Shown piece after piece: positions 1-24,702 of a stretch of DNA of 64,000 bases. The position numbers and the translations under genes are program-made. The stretch is taken from NCBI RefSeq assembly GCF_027596085.1, contig NC_072460.1, positions 10,340,231 through 10,404,230 on the forward strand. Reading direction: 5' to 3'. Origin of the DNA: Anoplopoma fimbria (lineage: Eukaryota > Chordata > Actinopteri > Perciformes > Anoplopomatidae). The first letter of the stretch is position 1, and each line of letters starts with the position of its first letter. Under the pieces are notes generated by a model. That model had not been told where the DNA came from. It did not search any database and saw nothing but the letters and a program-made list of their open reading frames with translations.

Positions 1-3000
1 AGTGACCAAAATAGTAAAATTGCAAGCCATAAAACAGAAAGGATTAGCTAAAAGACACTATTAAGCTCCAGCTGAGGAGAAAAGCAGTATTGGATGGTAA
101 TTATCTGTGGGTTCATCAATTTAAACAATTCTTCTGTCATTCAAGTATTGAATTACCATCTACTTGAAAAAATTATGATTATAGTCACTTCAAGTAAGGC
201 TGTATAACAATAAAGAAAAAGAGTCCCATTCATCTTCTTGCTCCTAGTCAGTACGTTTGTAACATCCACAGCACGACTCCCAGTGTCTCTCTCTCTTTCT
301 CTCTCTCTTCCTCTCTCACACACAGGCACACACATAAATCCATGTATTGTATCCTCACACCTGCTCATAGCCGCTGTGTCCCTCTCTCCTAACAAACCTG
401 CCGGATTCAGACAGAGATAGATGAAGAGGGCAGAGGGGAGTCCTGGGCCCCATCACGATAAACGCTCCTGTCTGGGATGGAGAAACATAGGGGACAGGCA
501 GGAAGAAGGCATACATGAAGGATGGAGTGAGAAATAAAGAAGAAAAACCAGAGGCAGGCAAAGCTTTTGAAAGTTGGTGAGGTATGAGGAGGCAGACTTT
601 AGTCTGCCAAAGAGATGAGAGAAAATGGTGTGAGGCCTTCCATAGAGTGACTGTTTGATGGGCACTTACGCTACAGTATTATTGAACATCTCCCCCAGGG
701 CCTCTCAGGAGATGGTAAATTAAATACATAGCCAGATCAGATAACTGTACTAGAAGTAATACAGTCATAAAAAGGAAATGAATCAAAGCTTTTCATTGTG
801 TTGTTGGACTGACTGTGTGTGAGGTAAAGAGATTAGCTGGGAGGAAAGTGAGTGCAGGGTTAGAGAGTCTTGGCTGTGTTCAAAATCACTTTGTTCCCTA
901 CATAATACTTTAACACTCAGTAGTTTACTCTATACTTCGCAAAGGGATTTTAAAAGTATAAAGTATCGACTAAAGTTCCACAGCATTTAAAGCCATTTTG
1001 AGTTTCACATATCGATCACCCAAGACATCTGTCCAACGGAGAAATAAATTCATGTTTTGGACACCCGTTAATCATCATTTTGTGCAACCACTGATTGTTG
1101 TTTGGCCACATCACTGTAATTTTGACATTGATCAAAAGGTGAAGCATTGAATTACCTGATTTTTTCTTTAGGCAAAAGTAGTACATATGCTTTGGAGACA
1201 AAGTCATAGAAAAATATTTCATAAACTATAAATGTCAGCTTCCTTTCATCTGACAGCCGTTTTAAAAATACCTGTTTTTCCGGTTTACACAATTCATGAT
1301 GATATATATATCCTGATTAGTGAATGTGACTTGGACATTACCTTTTGGGTTGCATTGTGGGATGATTTAAATCCACTATAACTGCCCCTAGACATTCAGA
1401 GAGCACCACACTACTATTTGCATTATTGATCTTTGTCAATTAAGTCATTTTTTGGATTATATTTATGATTCATTGATTACATATTGCCAAAAACATATTA
1501 TAGAAAAGTAAAAAATGGCCTTTACTTTTTTCCAAGAGCCTATGGTGAGGTATTTAAATGGCCTGTTTTGTCTGACAAAGATACCAAAAAAAAACAAATA
1601 GTCAGTTAAATTCACACAAAGGGATAATTAGCAGTCGTAGCGAGTCACACTTCATGACACTTTATGGATCATAATCATTTTTGCATGACTGTTATGATCC
1701 TGAATAGTTAATCACTTCTTTCATTTGCCAGGCAAAATGTCAAACATTCTCCTGTTTCAGCTTCTCCAATGTGAGGATTTGCTGCTTTTCTCTTTTTCTT
1801 TATTATTGTAGATTGAGTTGGGTTTTGGACCTTTAGGCTCTGGGAACTTTACATTTAGTTTTTCATCACAGTTATTTTGAAATTCACAGTCTATGATTAG
1901 TCAAGAAAGTAATCAGCATATTAATCCATTAAATTAATAAGCTGCAGCTCCACTATGGTGGATATTGACAGGTGACAATTGCAGACACAGCCTTCCGACA
2001 GCAATAACGTTAAAGAAATTAGAAATTTGTTGAAAAGGAAATATATTGCACTAGGTTGCTGATAGGGAGGGATGTTGGACTTGAGTTTTTATGGTATTAT
2101 AGCAGAGTGAGTTTCAGCACCATAGACAGCACCAGCCTTTGCATTGCAGCAGTCTACTGAACCGAGCAGAGCCGTGTTCTGTGTGCTGATAAGTCAGCCG
2201 GCTCTTGATCTGCTGGGAACGAGACCCGGCTTTTTTTATTTTTTTTCCACCGATGACACATTAATGAGTAAAGCACATTGTGCAGATCCAGGCACAAATT
2301 TCATTTAATTCAATCATCCCATACATTCATGTAAGCCAAAAGCTCAAATCCAATCCCATTAAAACTGCTATTAGAACCGTGGCCAAGTCTGTAGTACAGA
2401 GTTTGTGGTTATTATTGATGAGTGAGTGGCTTCTAGCAACTTCTCCATCAACACCGATTCATCATATGGCCCAAACCTGTTTGACTATCAGATAGCATAT
2501 TTTTCTTTCACCACCGCAGCCTCTCTCTTGCATTAAGCGACTGCAGGGAAGCTTGTGTGGTCACACAAGTGAATGTGTTTGTGTTAATGGGCAAAATCTT
2601 TTGTGGACAGTTTCCTGTCTGCCATCATTCACAGACATCTCTCACAACAGATTCTACTGTAGGACTGACTCATTTTTGCTCCAAACCAAAACAAATTTTC
2701 AAAACAGCAACTTTTTTTTTTCTGTTGAGATCATTTCAGGCAATATAGACATTTGTTCATTTAATTTCATGGGTCTACTTGCAGGTGTGATGCATAAAGC
2801 AATACTTTACTTAAAGAAATTAAGCCTTAAATCAATGTAGGGGCAGAAACATAGCTTTAAGTAGCATGGCTATAATTGTAACTGCAGTCATGACTGTTGA
2901 CATGTACTGTATATTACACACACTCACATCACATTCACTATCTCTGATCTCTCAATAAAACCAGCAGGCAGCGTGTTTGTTTGACCCGAGGTCTTCCATG

Positions 3001-6000
3001 ATATGCATGAGATGACTATTGACATGGTTATTACATGATATAATGACAAATACAACCATGCATGTAATGCCTGGCCTGTTTAAATATATCAGTATGTCCA
3101 TGACGAATGAGGTAAATGGGCAGTTAGTGGTCTGGCATCCCAAAATTAGCTGTTGGCCACTGTTTATCCTTGCACAAATGATCCATTTGAGATCCAGCAT
3201 ATGGCTGAAACACAGCTTTTCAGACTTAAACATGATGAATAATGCTATTTTTACTCACTTTTGTGTTCCCCTTAGGAAGTTGCCGTTTTGCACACTCCAC
3301 CGTACGTTATGGTTCACTGTTTCCAGCTTCAGCCACTGCTTGGGCTGATACATCAAGTTGTTTTAGTAGTCCCACACCGTCCCCACACATTTGCAAACTT
3401 GCTATATGTGAGTAGCATCCTTGTTGTGGGAACTTGCTTGGAGACTACAGTGCTAACAGTGGTGAGTCGTACTGTTCCTCTGCGCATCTCCCATAGTCTT
3501 TCCTGTCTGGAGACCATGATGTGCTCTCCACCCAGCAGAGCGATGGGAGCCCAGTGGAACTGAGCTATCAGCTTTTGTGTCAAGTGTAGACACAAAAACA
3601 TGTATACATACTCATGTAGTCACACAGATCATGGATGCAGTGAATATTTACTCTAACTTGCTCTCCCTCTCTGTCTCATGCACACACTCTGTATGCTTTA
3701 TATAAATGTTTCAGGCACTGACCTAAATCATGGGGAAATAACAGGTACAAATTACACACCATCGCTCACCCACCTGACTCTGATACGGCAGTCTATAACA
3801 AACCTCATTGGCTGAAAGCGCCCACGTTCACGGCTAACTCACCTGAGCATAAACTATGAGAGTACCATCCGCTCACATTTACATTCGCTGTCATTTCGAG
3901 GAATTAAAAAAGGCTGTTCAGAATATTGTTCAAGGACACTTATAATCCTGTTGCTGGATAAACGTGATGTATTTGTTGCAGGGAAAGTCCTTCGAAACAC
4001 AACACCGCCCGCCACCTTTTGCCACCAGGGTGTAAAAGTGTAATTTTATAATTAAAGCATCTCTGTGACAAGGCTAAACTTTTTCAAGCAGGACTTTTTA
4101 AGACATACAAAGGAGCTGAATGAGTCAATGTGAATCTTGCAGTTTGTTGGATTAATGTGATGGACTGCAGATACAGTTATGACGGGTGGACCAAGACTTC
4201 CATTACCTGATTGGAGGGAGCTTTTAGATGGAACAGGATGAGATTTCTTGAAATGGGAGCATGGCCAAAACTTAGCTATGGACTGGAAGTCTTACCGGAC
4301 TCATTCAGGGTCTTCTTCTTCTTCTGGGGTTTGTTGTTGGAAGAGCAGGTTGGAGTGACATTTTTCTAGGCTCCCCTATTGTGTGGGTGACAGGAAAAGC
4401 ACTTTTAGCAGGAACATTTTCGGCCCACTGGGTGGTGATGGTTGCAGCGATGCTTTCACAGTTGGTCAAAGATAGCTTGTCTTTTTTGGTTGAAATGCAG
4501 AGGCGTGTCTGTGTGTAAATGCGTCATGTGTGTAAGTCATCAACATTGTGAGTAGTTCTGTATAAGCGTTAGTAACAGTTTCCTTAAACTTGCTTTTATT
4601 CAGTCCCATTACAGTTAACAATTTTTTGAAATAACATTTATTATTGCTTAACCAAACAAACAAAAACGAATGATATTAACTTAAAAAGTTATGGCTATTT
4701 TACTTAAGATCTTTTTTTTGTTTTTGTCTGTGCCCTTCTTACTTGGTTTGAGGTGGAAAAAGATTCTTCTTCTTCTGTGCAGCAATCACACATAAGAAAC
4801 ATTTAAATACTAAAACTTTTAGAGGGCTACTATTCATGAACATTACAGGATTCCATGAACATTTATAATACTTATCAGAAATTGAGATTTGAAGTTTTGG
4901 CATAATTTACTGTAAACTAGATGAAGAGGCATAATGGCACTTAAGTTGGTGAAGTTGTGAGAGAACATCCTGAAACATCCTGGCTATTAGTTCCCGGTAT
5001 GAGTCAAGCTCCAAAAGCACATTAAAAACGGCATGTTGCGGATGAAAAGTTTGAAGGTCTCGCAGCTCAACCCACATTACCTTGATGACATCAGGGGTCA
5101 TTTTTATCTGGTTTGACAAAGCTCCTCCAGAGCCACAGAAGACATTAAACAGTACACAGTCTGACTATTACTACTGTACTTCCACGAGGAGTCAATGTCC
5201 CTTAAAGCTGTGGTAGGCAACTTTGGATAAACAGGCAAGACTAAGCTAGATTTTGAAAATATCCAACAGAAAATATCTCAGGCCACTCCCAGAAAAACAC
5301 ATGAATGCAAACTGCTTGACTACAGATAGGTGACAAGTCGATTTGAGAGTATTGGGAAAGGGAGCACGGCGCCTCGCTCATGTCTCATTCACATGTAAGA
5401 AAACATCTAACGTTATCATAAACGTAAACAAAGAACATGGCTGTTGTTAGTACTCATAGCTGTCAAGCTGGCAGCTTAGGTAGGCCGGCAGGTTAGCCGT
5501 CCAATCATTTTCAGGCCAAATTACATGATTTAAGGTGCTTATTACAGTACTCAGATGGGCACAGATATCAATATTTTTTTGAGAATTTTGTCAGAGAATT
5601 GGATTATTGATTGCATTCGGGATGTCAATACAATTTCAACAAATATAACAACATTTTATTATAAAGTAATTTGACTACCCTAGGTTTTAAATAACGTTTC
5701 AAAAATATTAATAATAAGCACTCACAGATAACCTATGAGGCTAATTCAGTTTGGACAAAACAGTTATAACAACCTTCTATTGATAACCACCATTATCTAA
5801 TCACTTTGTACAAGGCCAAACATCTATCCATCCACCATATTTCTTGAAGACTGATGAGTGAAACCAGAAAAAAAACAGCCTTTCATCAGAAACTGAGAAT
5901 GAACTAGATTCTTAGTTCTCCTTGTTGATGCTGCAGCAAAGGCTTACACTACAAGCCACCCACTAGTCCTCATTCTCAACACCAACATATGGTAAAAAAA

Positions 6001-8440
6001 ACAAGGGCCTCCGGCATTTCCTATTGGCTGCTGGCTTCACTGACATCATTTCACTCTTTTGATGCCAGTAGCCCACATGCTGGAGTTTTGGGCTGTAATC
6101 ACTCGGCTGATCTGGAGAGTTGACGTTTGCATGTAGCGTCACACCATGACACCCTTTTTTTTCCCAGAAATGAGTTTCATTCCTAAACAGGTTAAAGTAT
6201 GCGGAAAAACATGGATGAGTCACTAAAACGCATTTCCATGAAGAGCATAGCTAGCTTGGTTTGTTTATACCATAATTTATTTATTATGGTTAGAATGGGC
6301 CACTCAGAGGTTACACAGTTTGTTTTTATTCTTTTTCCTTCTAATGAAGTACATTATTGTTGTAATGCACATAAGGCACAACATGACTTTCATCAATCAC
6401 CATCAGTGGTGGTTATGGTCCTCTGCCTAGTGAATTTACGGTTGCAGAATTGTCCAAAATGCATTATATAATAAAACTATTCAGAAGACAAGACTCATTA
6501 GTCATTTTTTATTTATGTATCGTTGAAGCGTAGTTCGATGGGATGAATATTGGTGATTGGGTATGCAAATTCTACATCTCATAGAAGAAAGAAAGCTTTA
6601 GGAGGCAAGGCTTTCAGATGTTATTAATCTCCATGTTGAGTGGACTCAAAAGAAGGCATTCTTTTATTCTCTCTGCTTCTCCTTTTAATAAATCACGTTA
6701 CACTTGAGCACTACCCTTCTTGAGCTCAGCTTTTGTCTCTCATTCATGCTCTTCTCTCTTTACCTTAATTCAGCCCTTTTGCACTTCACTCTCTTTTCCT
6801 GCGAGTTGTTAGCTGTGTGCCCTGACTGTGCCTGGGCCCCCGAGGCAGCGGGGCTACAGACAGATGGCAGCACAGTTGTAAAGCCAGGGGGTAAAGTGAG
6901 GAGGTTAGCTGGCATGGCAGCGGGTAAGGAGTCGGTCTGTTCAAGGGCACACTGTCAGTTGCCCGGGTGGAAGGAGCAGGGTGGCTTTAGTGCGGAACAG
7001 AGGCACTTTTAGGCCCTGCAGAAACGGTGGGACCAAGGGTCGGCCCGTTATTTATAGCTATGATAATATGTGTTTAACAGGAAAGGTTGCACAGTGAGAT
7101 TTATTATTTGTTATGAGCCACAGGTTTGGTTCAGAGGTGCCTGCAGCAGGTACAGTATAGTAACATGAGTCTTCAGCCATGCTAGTCTTCAGCTGTGCTT
7201 TGGGCAAAATGCTAACGCTAGTCGGGCAACATGCCGCTGGAATGGCTTCAAAATTAAACAAAAATTAAAGGTAAACCAGACTGTACTCATTTTAAGCTGT
7301 GTATTATGTAATATTAATAGTAATAAAATACTATTTTCTGACTTTACAACCCTCCAAGGCCTTCTCAGCTTTGCTATTCCAGAGATCTGAGCCCTGATTG
7401 TGTTTAAGAGTTTCAAAGACCTGCTTTCAAAAAATGCGATAATAAACAAATGTTCAATGTACTTGTAATGCAGTTGAATGCTGCAAACATTATTGACATA
7501 GTTTGTGTCCCACTACTAGATCAATACTGTTTTCTTCTGATGTTTCTTTTAATACTACAGAAAGAGCTGTAAAAACACAAACCCACTTATTAGATTGGTC
7601 TCTCTGGTTTGTCACAGAGCAAAGCTATGCCATTAATATTGCCCTATCTCTCAAAGTGAAACCCTTTCACTCTGTTGTATTGTTGTCTTAATTCTTTAAC
7701 TTTGTGACTGTCAGGGTTGCAAAAAGCAAGAAAATCGGGTGTTTGGCATATCCTCATTGACATTGAGCACTTTTTTTAAAAGTTACCTTTAATTTTAGTA
7801 TCCTAATTTAATTATAACATATTCATCTTGATCTTCTAACCATAGGCACGGGGGAAGGGGATGATGGGAGAGATCTTATGATGCTGAATGTGCTGACAAG
7901 CTGGTTAAGTAGGGTGTGGTCCCTGGTGGCACACTAACACACTCTGATGTAGATTTCCTGCCAAGTCACATTTTCATATTGCCTACTTCATTCCACTCTT
8001 AAATCATTTTGGAGTTCCCACTGCACTAAGGCAGTATATAGTACAGCATTCAAAGTTTATACAGTATTTGCCTGCACTCTTGTTTCAGCTTGTTCATGAA
8101 TTTATCAATCAGGAATTGGATCTAGTAACTTGTGTAAAGGCATGATGCCACAACCTGACTGGATTTCCACTATGTTCAGACTTGTATTGGAGAGGACTAT
8201 GGGCATACAGCAAACGGCTACTGGTCTACTGCGTCAGCATGACACTTGGATTTATTAAATCCTATTTGCATTAGCATATTAATTAGAATAGCACATAATC
8301 GCCACATGGTGCATGTAGTTCATCCATGCTTATCTGACACACATTTCAGTCCATCCTCATCCAGCGGATAAAAGAAAATCTCCATGTGAATGTATGTGTT
8401 TTCACCTAATTCCTGTGCTCCTGTCATTTTTCTCTGAGCA
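1..8440. other. Non-coding region, no gene recognised
   Basis: Both strands were read for coding exons and none could be supported; the open frames here are short and resemble no family. The stretch is AT-rich, with small simple repeats such as a CT/CA tract near 285-335. It could be intergenic sequence or a long 5' intron of phactr3, because PHACTR genes usually have widely spaced upstream exons. Confidence 0.5.
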
Positions 8441-9030
8441 ACCACCCCTTCTATGAAAAATGAAGAGTTACTTGATATGCATTATAAATAGCTGCTCCCT
8501 GATTGGACGAGCTCAGACTCTCCTGCAAGCTCTTCCGTATAGCAACAGCCCCCTCCCATCCCTCCTTATCACCGCTTCTCCCTGGAATCCCCTTTCTCTC
8601 CTCCTCCCCCCTCCCATCTCCTTCCCTTCTTCAAAAAAACACAGACAGCTCTCGTTCTCCATGTGGCTTCACCCTCAACCCACAATGCACTGGGTGCTGC
8701 CACTGGCTTGAGATGTGGCAGGCAGTGTCTGTGTAAGGCAGGCTCCTCTGCTCTCCTCCTCTCCTCTAAGCTACAGACTGACTTGCTCCTCCCGCTGGCT
8801 CCCACTGCTGCGGCAGCATCTGGATGTGGTCGCCATGGCAACAGCAGCGGGCCTGACCCCACCTCCTCTGCTCTCCCGCTTCTCTTCTCTCTCCACACAC
8901 ACACAAGCACACACTCGCTCTTGCTCTCACACAGACACAACGCCTCTACCCCTCCTGCTCCCCCTCTCCTTCTCTTAAGCTTTTTTTTTTCTCTGCCCGA
9001 CTGGGTGCGCTTCCTTCAAGCTTGACCTGG
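8440..9030 (+). promoter_or_regulatory. Candidate promoter / 5' region upstream of phactr3
   Basis: The stretch is richer in G+C and pyrimidines than its surroundings. It carries a TATA-like tataaata at 8483-8490, an inverted CCAAT (gattgg) near 8501 and an almost perfect RFX X-box palindrome, gtcgccatggcaac, at 8829-8842. It lies about 2 kb upstream of the first phactr3 coding exon on the same strand. No splice donor could be tied to that exon, so promoter function is inferred. Confidence 0.3.
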
Positions 9031-9159
9031 ATTCTGCGTGTGGCGCCACGTCTGCCACGCTGCATGTGTGACAGTAGTGATGATGACAGGGGTGTGCATA
9101 GTCAACTGACCTGTTTCAAGGAACTTTGAGGGTCAAACGTTAAACTAGAAATTACCTTC

Positions 9160-9480
9160 TTTCATCTCATCTATTCTCCTTTACTTCTTCTGTTTTCTGC
9201 CAATACTTTTCCTTTACTTTCCTCTTATCTGCTTGTGTCCCACCCTTTTTTCCTTTTGCCACTGCCTTTTTCTTTTCTCTTCTCCCCTTTTTTCTCCTCT
9301 CATCTCCTGCTTTTCTTGGATCTCCTCTCTCACTTCCTTTCCTTTTAGCCACCAGCTTCCCTTTTCTTTCATCTCCAGTTTCTTCTCTCCTTTCCACTTC
9401 GTTATTGGTTCTCCTCTTGTGTCCTTGTTTCTCCTCTTTTCTTCTCTCCTCCCCTAAGCACCACCACCACCACCACCTTC
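9160..9480 (+). repeat. Polypyrimidine (T/C) tract
   Basis: About 320 bases of the + strand are almost wholly T and C, with many tcctttt and ttctcct units, ending in a short (cac)n run near 9460-9475. The bias opens long spurious frames on both strands. It has no coding character. Such tracts can adopt triplex structure, but nothing here shows that they do. Confidence 0.6.
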
Positions 9481-11054
9481 TTTCTACCCCCTACCCATGT
9501 GCTTCAGGGCAGAAGCAAGGGGCTGTAAAAAAAACGTGGAAAAAAAAATCAGCTGTATCCTCCTTCCTCAATCACTGTACTCCACATCACACCCTGAGCC
9601 AGTCTGCACCCCCCCTTACCCATTCCCTCCCTCCCCCATCACAAATCCTTGCATCCTCCTCAGCTGAATATTTGAACAAAGATATCAGCCTCCTGAAGGC
9701 AGACATCGCCGAATCTTTGTCACACTGATGCATGTAGCTCTTAAATACATGGAATCTTTTGTACATTTTCTCTTTTTGGCACACTTTGTAAGTTTGGCCC
9801 AGCAGCAATGTTCTCACTTAGAACTGTAGACCTACACTTTAGGATATGAGTCACAGCCATTCATTGAAATACATTCCTTTATAGAGAGAAAATGGTTATC
9901 TGTGCTGGTACGGGGACGGCTTATCTATATTAGAGATACATTCATATCATGTAATGCACTCGTCACAGATTGCTGCATACCCGCACTTTTTATTTGTTTT
10001 TATTCCTTTATCTAAAACTTAATTTGTATATTAAACTAAATCTGCTGAATCTTACAAAGATGTAGTTTTGTTTCAGTTATTTACACTTTTTTTGATTGTT
10101 GTTTTGGTTTGTTTTCATTGTATCCTTTCTTACAAGTTGCTGTGAATATTTATCATTTTATGTGGACCCCGGGAAGATGAGCAATCACTTTGTGGGGGGA
10201 TCACTAGGTGGGATCCCAAAATATATATAAAGTATGCATGCAAAACATAACATGAACATCACCACATGTGGTTCAGTCATCCTCAGACATAAGCAGCATA
10301 GCATACATTAAAACATCCATATACTCATTTGAGTTTGAGGGGGGAAATTATAAAAATTCAGCTGAATGCGACATTAGATATACATATTGCGAGACATTTG
10401 CAGCTCCTGAGAAATCTGATCATTTGAGAGACATGTGTCCTGTGAGAGCTAGGACAGAGAAAATATACATGCAGCAGAGGAGCGTTATATTGGAAAAAAA
10501 GAGGGTTGACACAATAAAACAATCAGCCCAGTTTTACCAGGCAGCCGAGTCTAATGCGGTATCTGGGAAAGCAGAGAGGCTGGCAAACCTGTTGGTCTCA
10601 GGGGAAATGCATCTTTTGTGCTGTTATGAGGCTGTCTGTGTGCTCTCATGTTCCCTCCAAATTTGGAATGTGAGAGATATTTATTTTGATACGTGACGTA
10701 TGGCGTGGAGGGAGGGGATTCGCAGGGAAATAACAACTGTTAGTGAGTGTGCCTTGATCAAATTAGTCTCTCTAATTCAATCTGCACTTGGAATCCCTCA
10801 TGGTTTATTTAGTAAGGTGAGCATACTAATTGTGCTCTGGTTTCTTCCCCCCCTCTCTCCTCTCACCTACTTTTGCACATTTGGTGATTGTTTCCCCCCC
10901 CCTCATCTTTGTCTCCCCCTCAATACTCCCTTCCCCCTCGGTCCTCTCTTTGCCTTCTTTCCCTGCTTTTGATCCTCCACTCCCACTCTCTCCTTAACCC
11001 TCTTTCATCTCACTCTTCTCTTCGGCTTCTTTTCCAACTCCTCTGTCACTGTAG
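9481..11054. other. Non-coding stretch before the first phactr3 coding exon
   Basis: No exon is recognised. A 142-codon open frame at 10,268-10,696 has no familiar motif and no convincing splice context. A pyrimidine-rich run at about 10,850-11,050 leads directly into the acceptor of the 11,055 exon. Confidence 0.5.
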
Positions 11055-23620
<12,566 letters not shown>

Positions 23621-24549
23621 AAGCGGGGAGTTTCTTCTGTGAAGAAATGCTGAGGCTTCAAATCTTTTTCTGAAGCTGCGCAGTGGCAGACAGTTCAAAG
23701 AGCCTGGAGCCCATTCGTCTTCAGCGTGTCTTTAACATTCTTCCAGCACCCTTGACTATCATATCATCAGTATGAGGGCACGGGTGTGAGAGAGAAGCTG
23801 ATGGAAATGTTTGCGGCAGTGTGTCCTGGAGACTACTGAATGTCGCCACATGGAAGCTGGCTGGTGGAAGTGGACTATAGTAAAGCCTCTGACTCTCAGG
23901 ATCAGAGCGGAGGGAAAAAAAAACAAAAAACAATTATGTCATTCAGTCAGTGTTGGTTTTTTTGTACTATTTCATGGACTCCTTTGACAAGGCGGCGTCG
24001 TTGGAAGAAGTTGTGCATGTGACCAGCTTCACCTTTTCTTAACTGATGAATAATGTGTCACTTGGACTGTGTAAAGACTGTGCAGTCTCGGGGAGATGGT
24101 ATTGGGGATGAATTTTGATATTAACTGTACATAATGTCAATCTGAATGGGACGTCAATGTCTTCACTGAAAAGAGAAATACCTTTGTAAGCACTACTTGT
24201 CCTCAAAATACAAGGTCTTTTTTAAGAATGGCTTATCTCTTTTGTAAACAGTTTTATTTTCAATTAAGAATCAGGTTGAAGATCTATTTAAAAACAATTG
24301 ATAGATTTAACAATTTCATTTCATTGTTCAATTAATTGGCAATTTCCAGTGCTTTACTAATCTACATGAATAATTCAGGAATTTGTATTAAAAATGTCAC
24401 AGAGCCAAACAGCTTATTACCTGTACTTACTTTTAAGAACACAAAAAATTATTGAATTCATAAATTTCAGAAAATAATAAATATCAGAATAACATGACAT
24501 TTCCAGTATAAACAAACGTATAACAACAACACATCCAGGTCAGAATAAA
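23621..24549 (+). other. phactr3: phactr3 3' UTR, convergent with sycp2
   Basis: The stretch follows the TGA at 23,618-23,620. AATAAA-type signals on the + strand occur at 24,476-24,481 and 24,544-24,549. On the minus strand an AATAAA (tttatt at 24,253-24,258) lies about 450 bp past the sycp2 stop at 24,703. If both are used, the two transcripts overlap tail to tail by a few hundred bases. Confidence 0.5.
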
Positions 24550-24702
24550 CCAAACACATCTACGTACAATTGAAGCAGAACCTGGAACAATCAGTACTTA
24601 AGGCAAACACCTTGAAATGAAACCAGCAGAGCTGAAGTACACAACCTTGTTTATAGTTAGAGATCTTTGGCAGGACTTTGTTCAGCTCGAAACCTGGCTC
24701 CA

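Noticed and set aside
8569..8978. Several overlapping open frames in the GC/pyrimidine-rich block
   Set aside because: Low-complexity composition opens frames on both strands; none matches PHACTR N-termini or ends at a usable donor.
10268..10696. 142-codon open frame on the + strand upstream of phactr3
   Set aside because: No known motif, no matching splice sites or phase to the 11,055 exon, and ordinary AT-rich composition.
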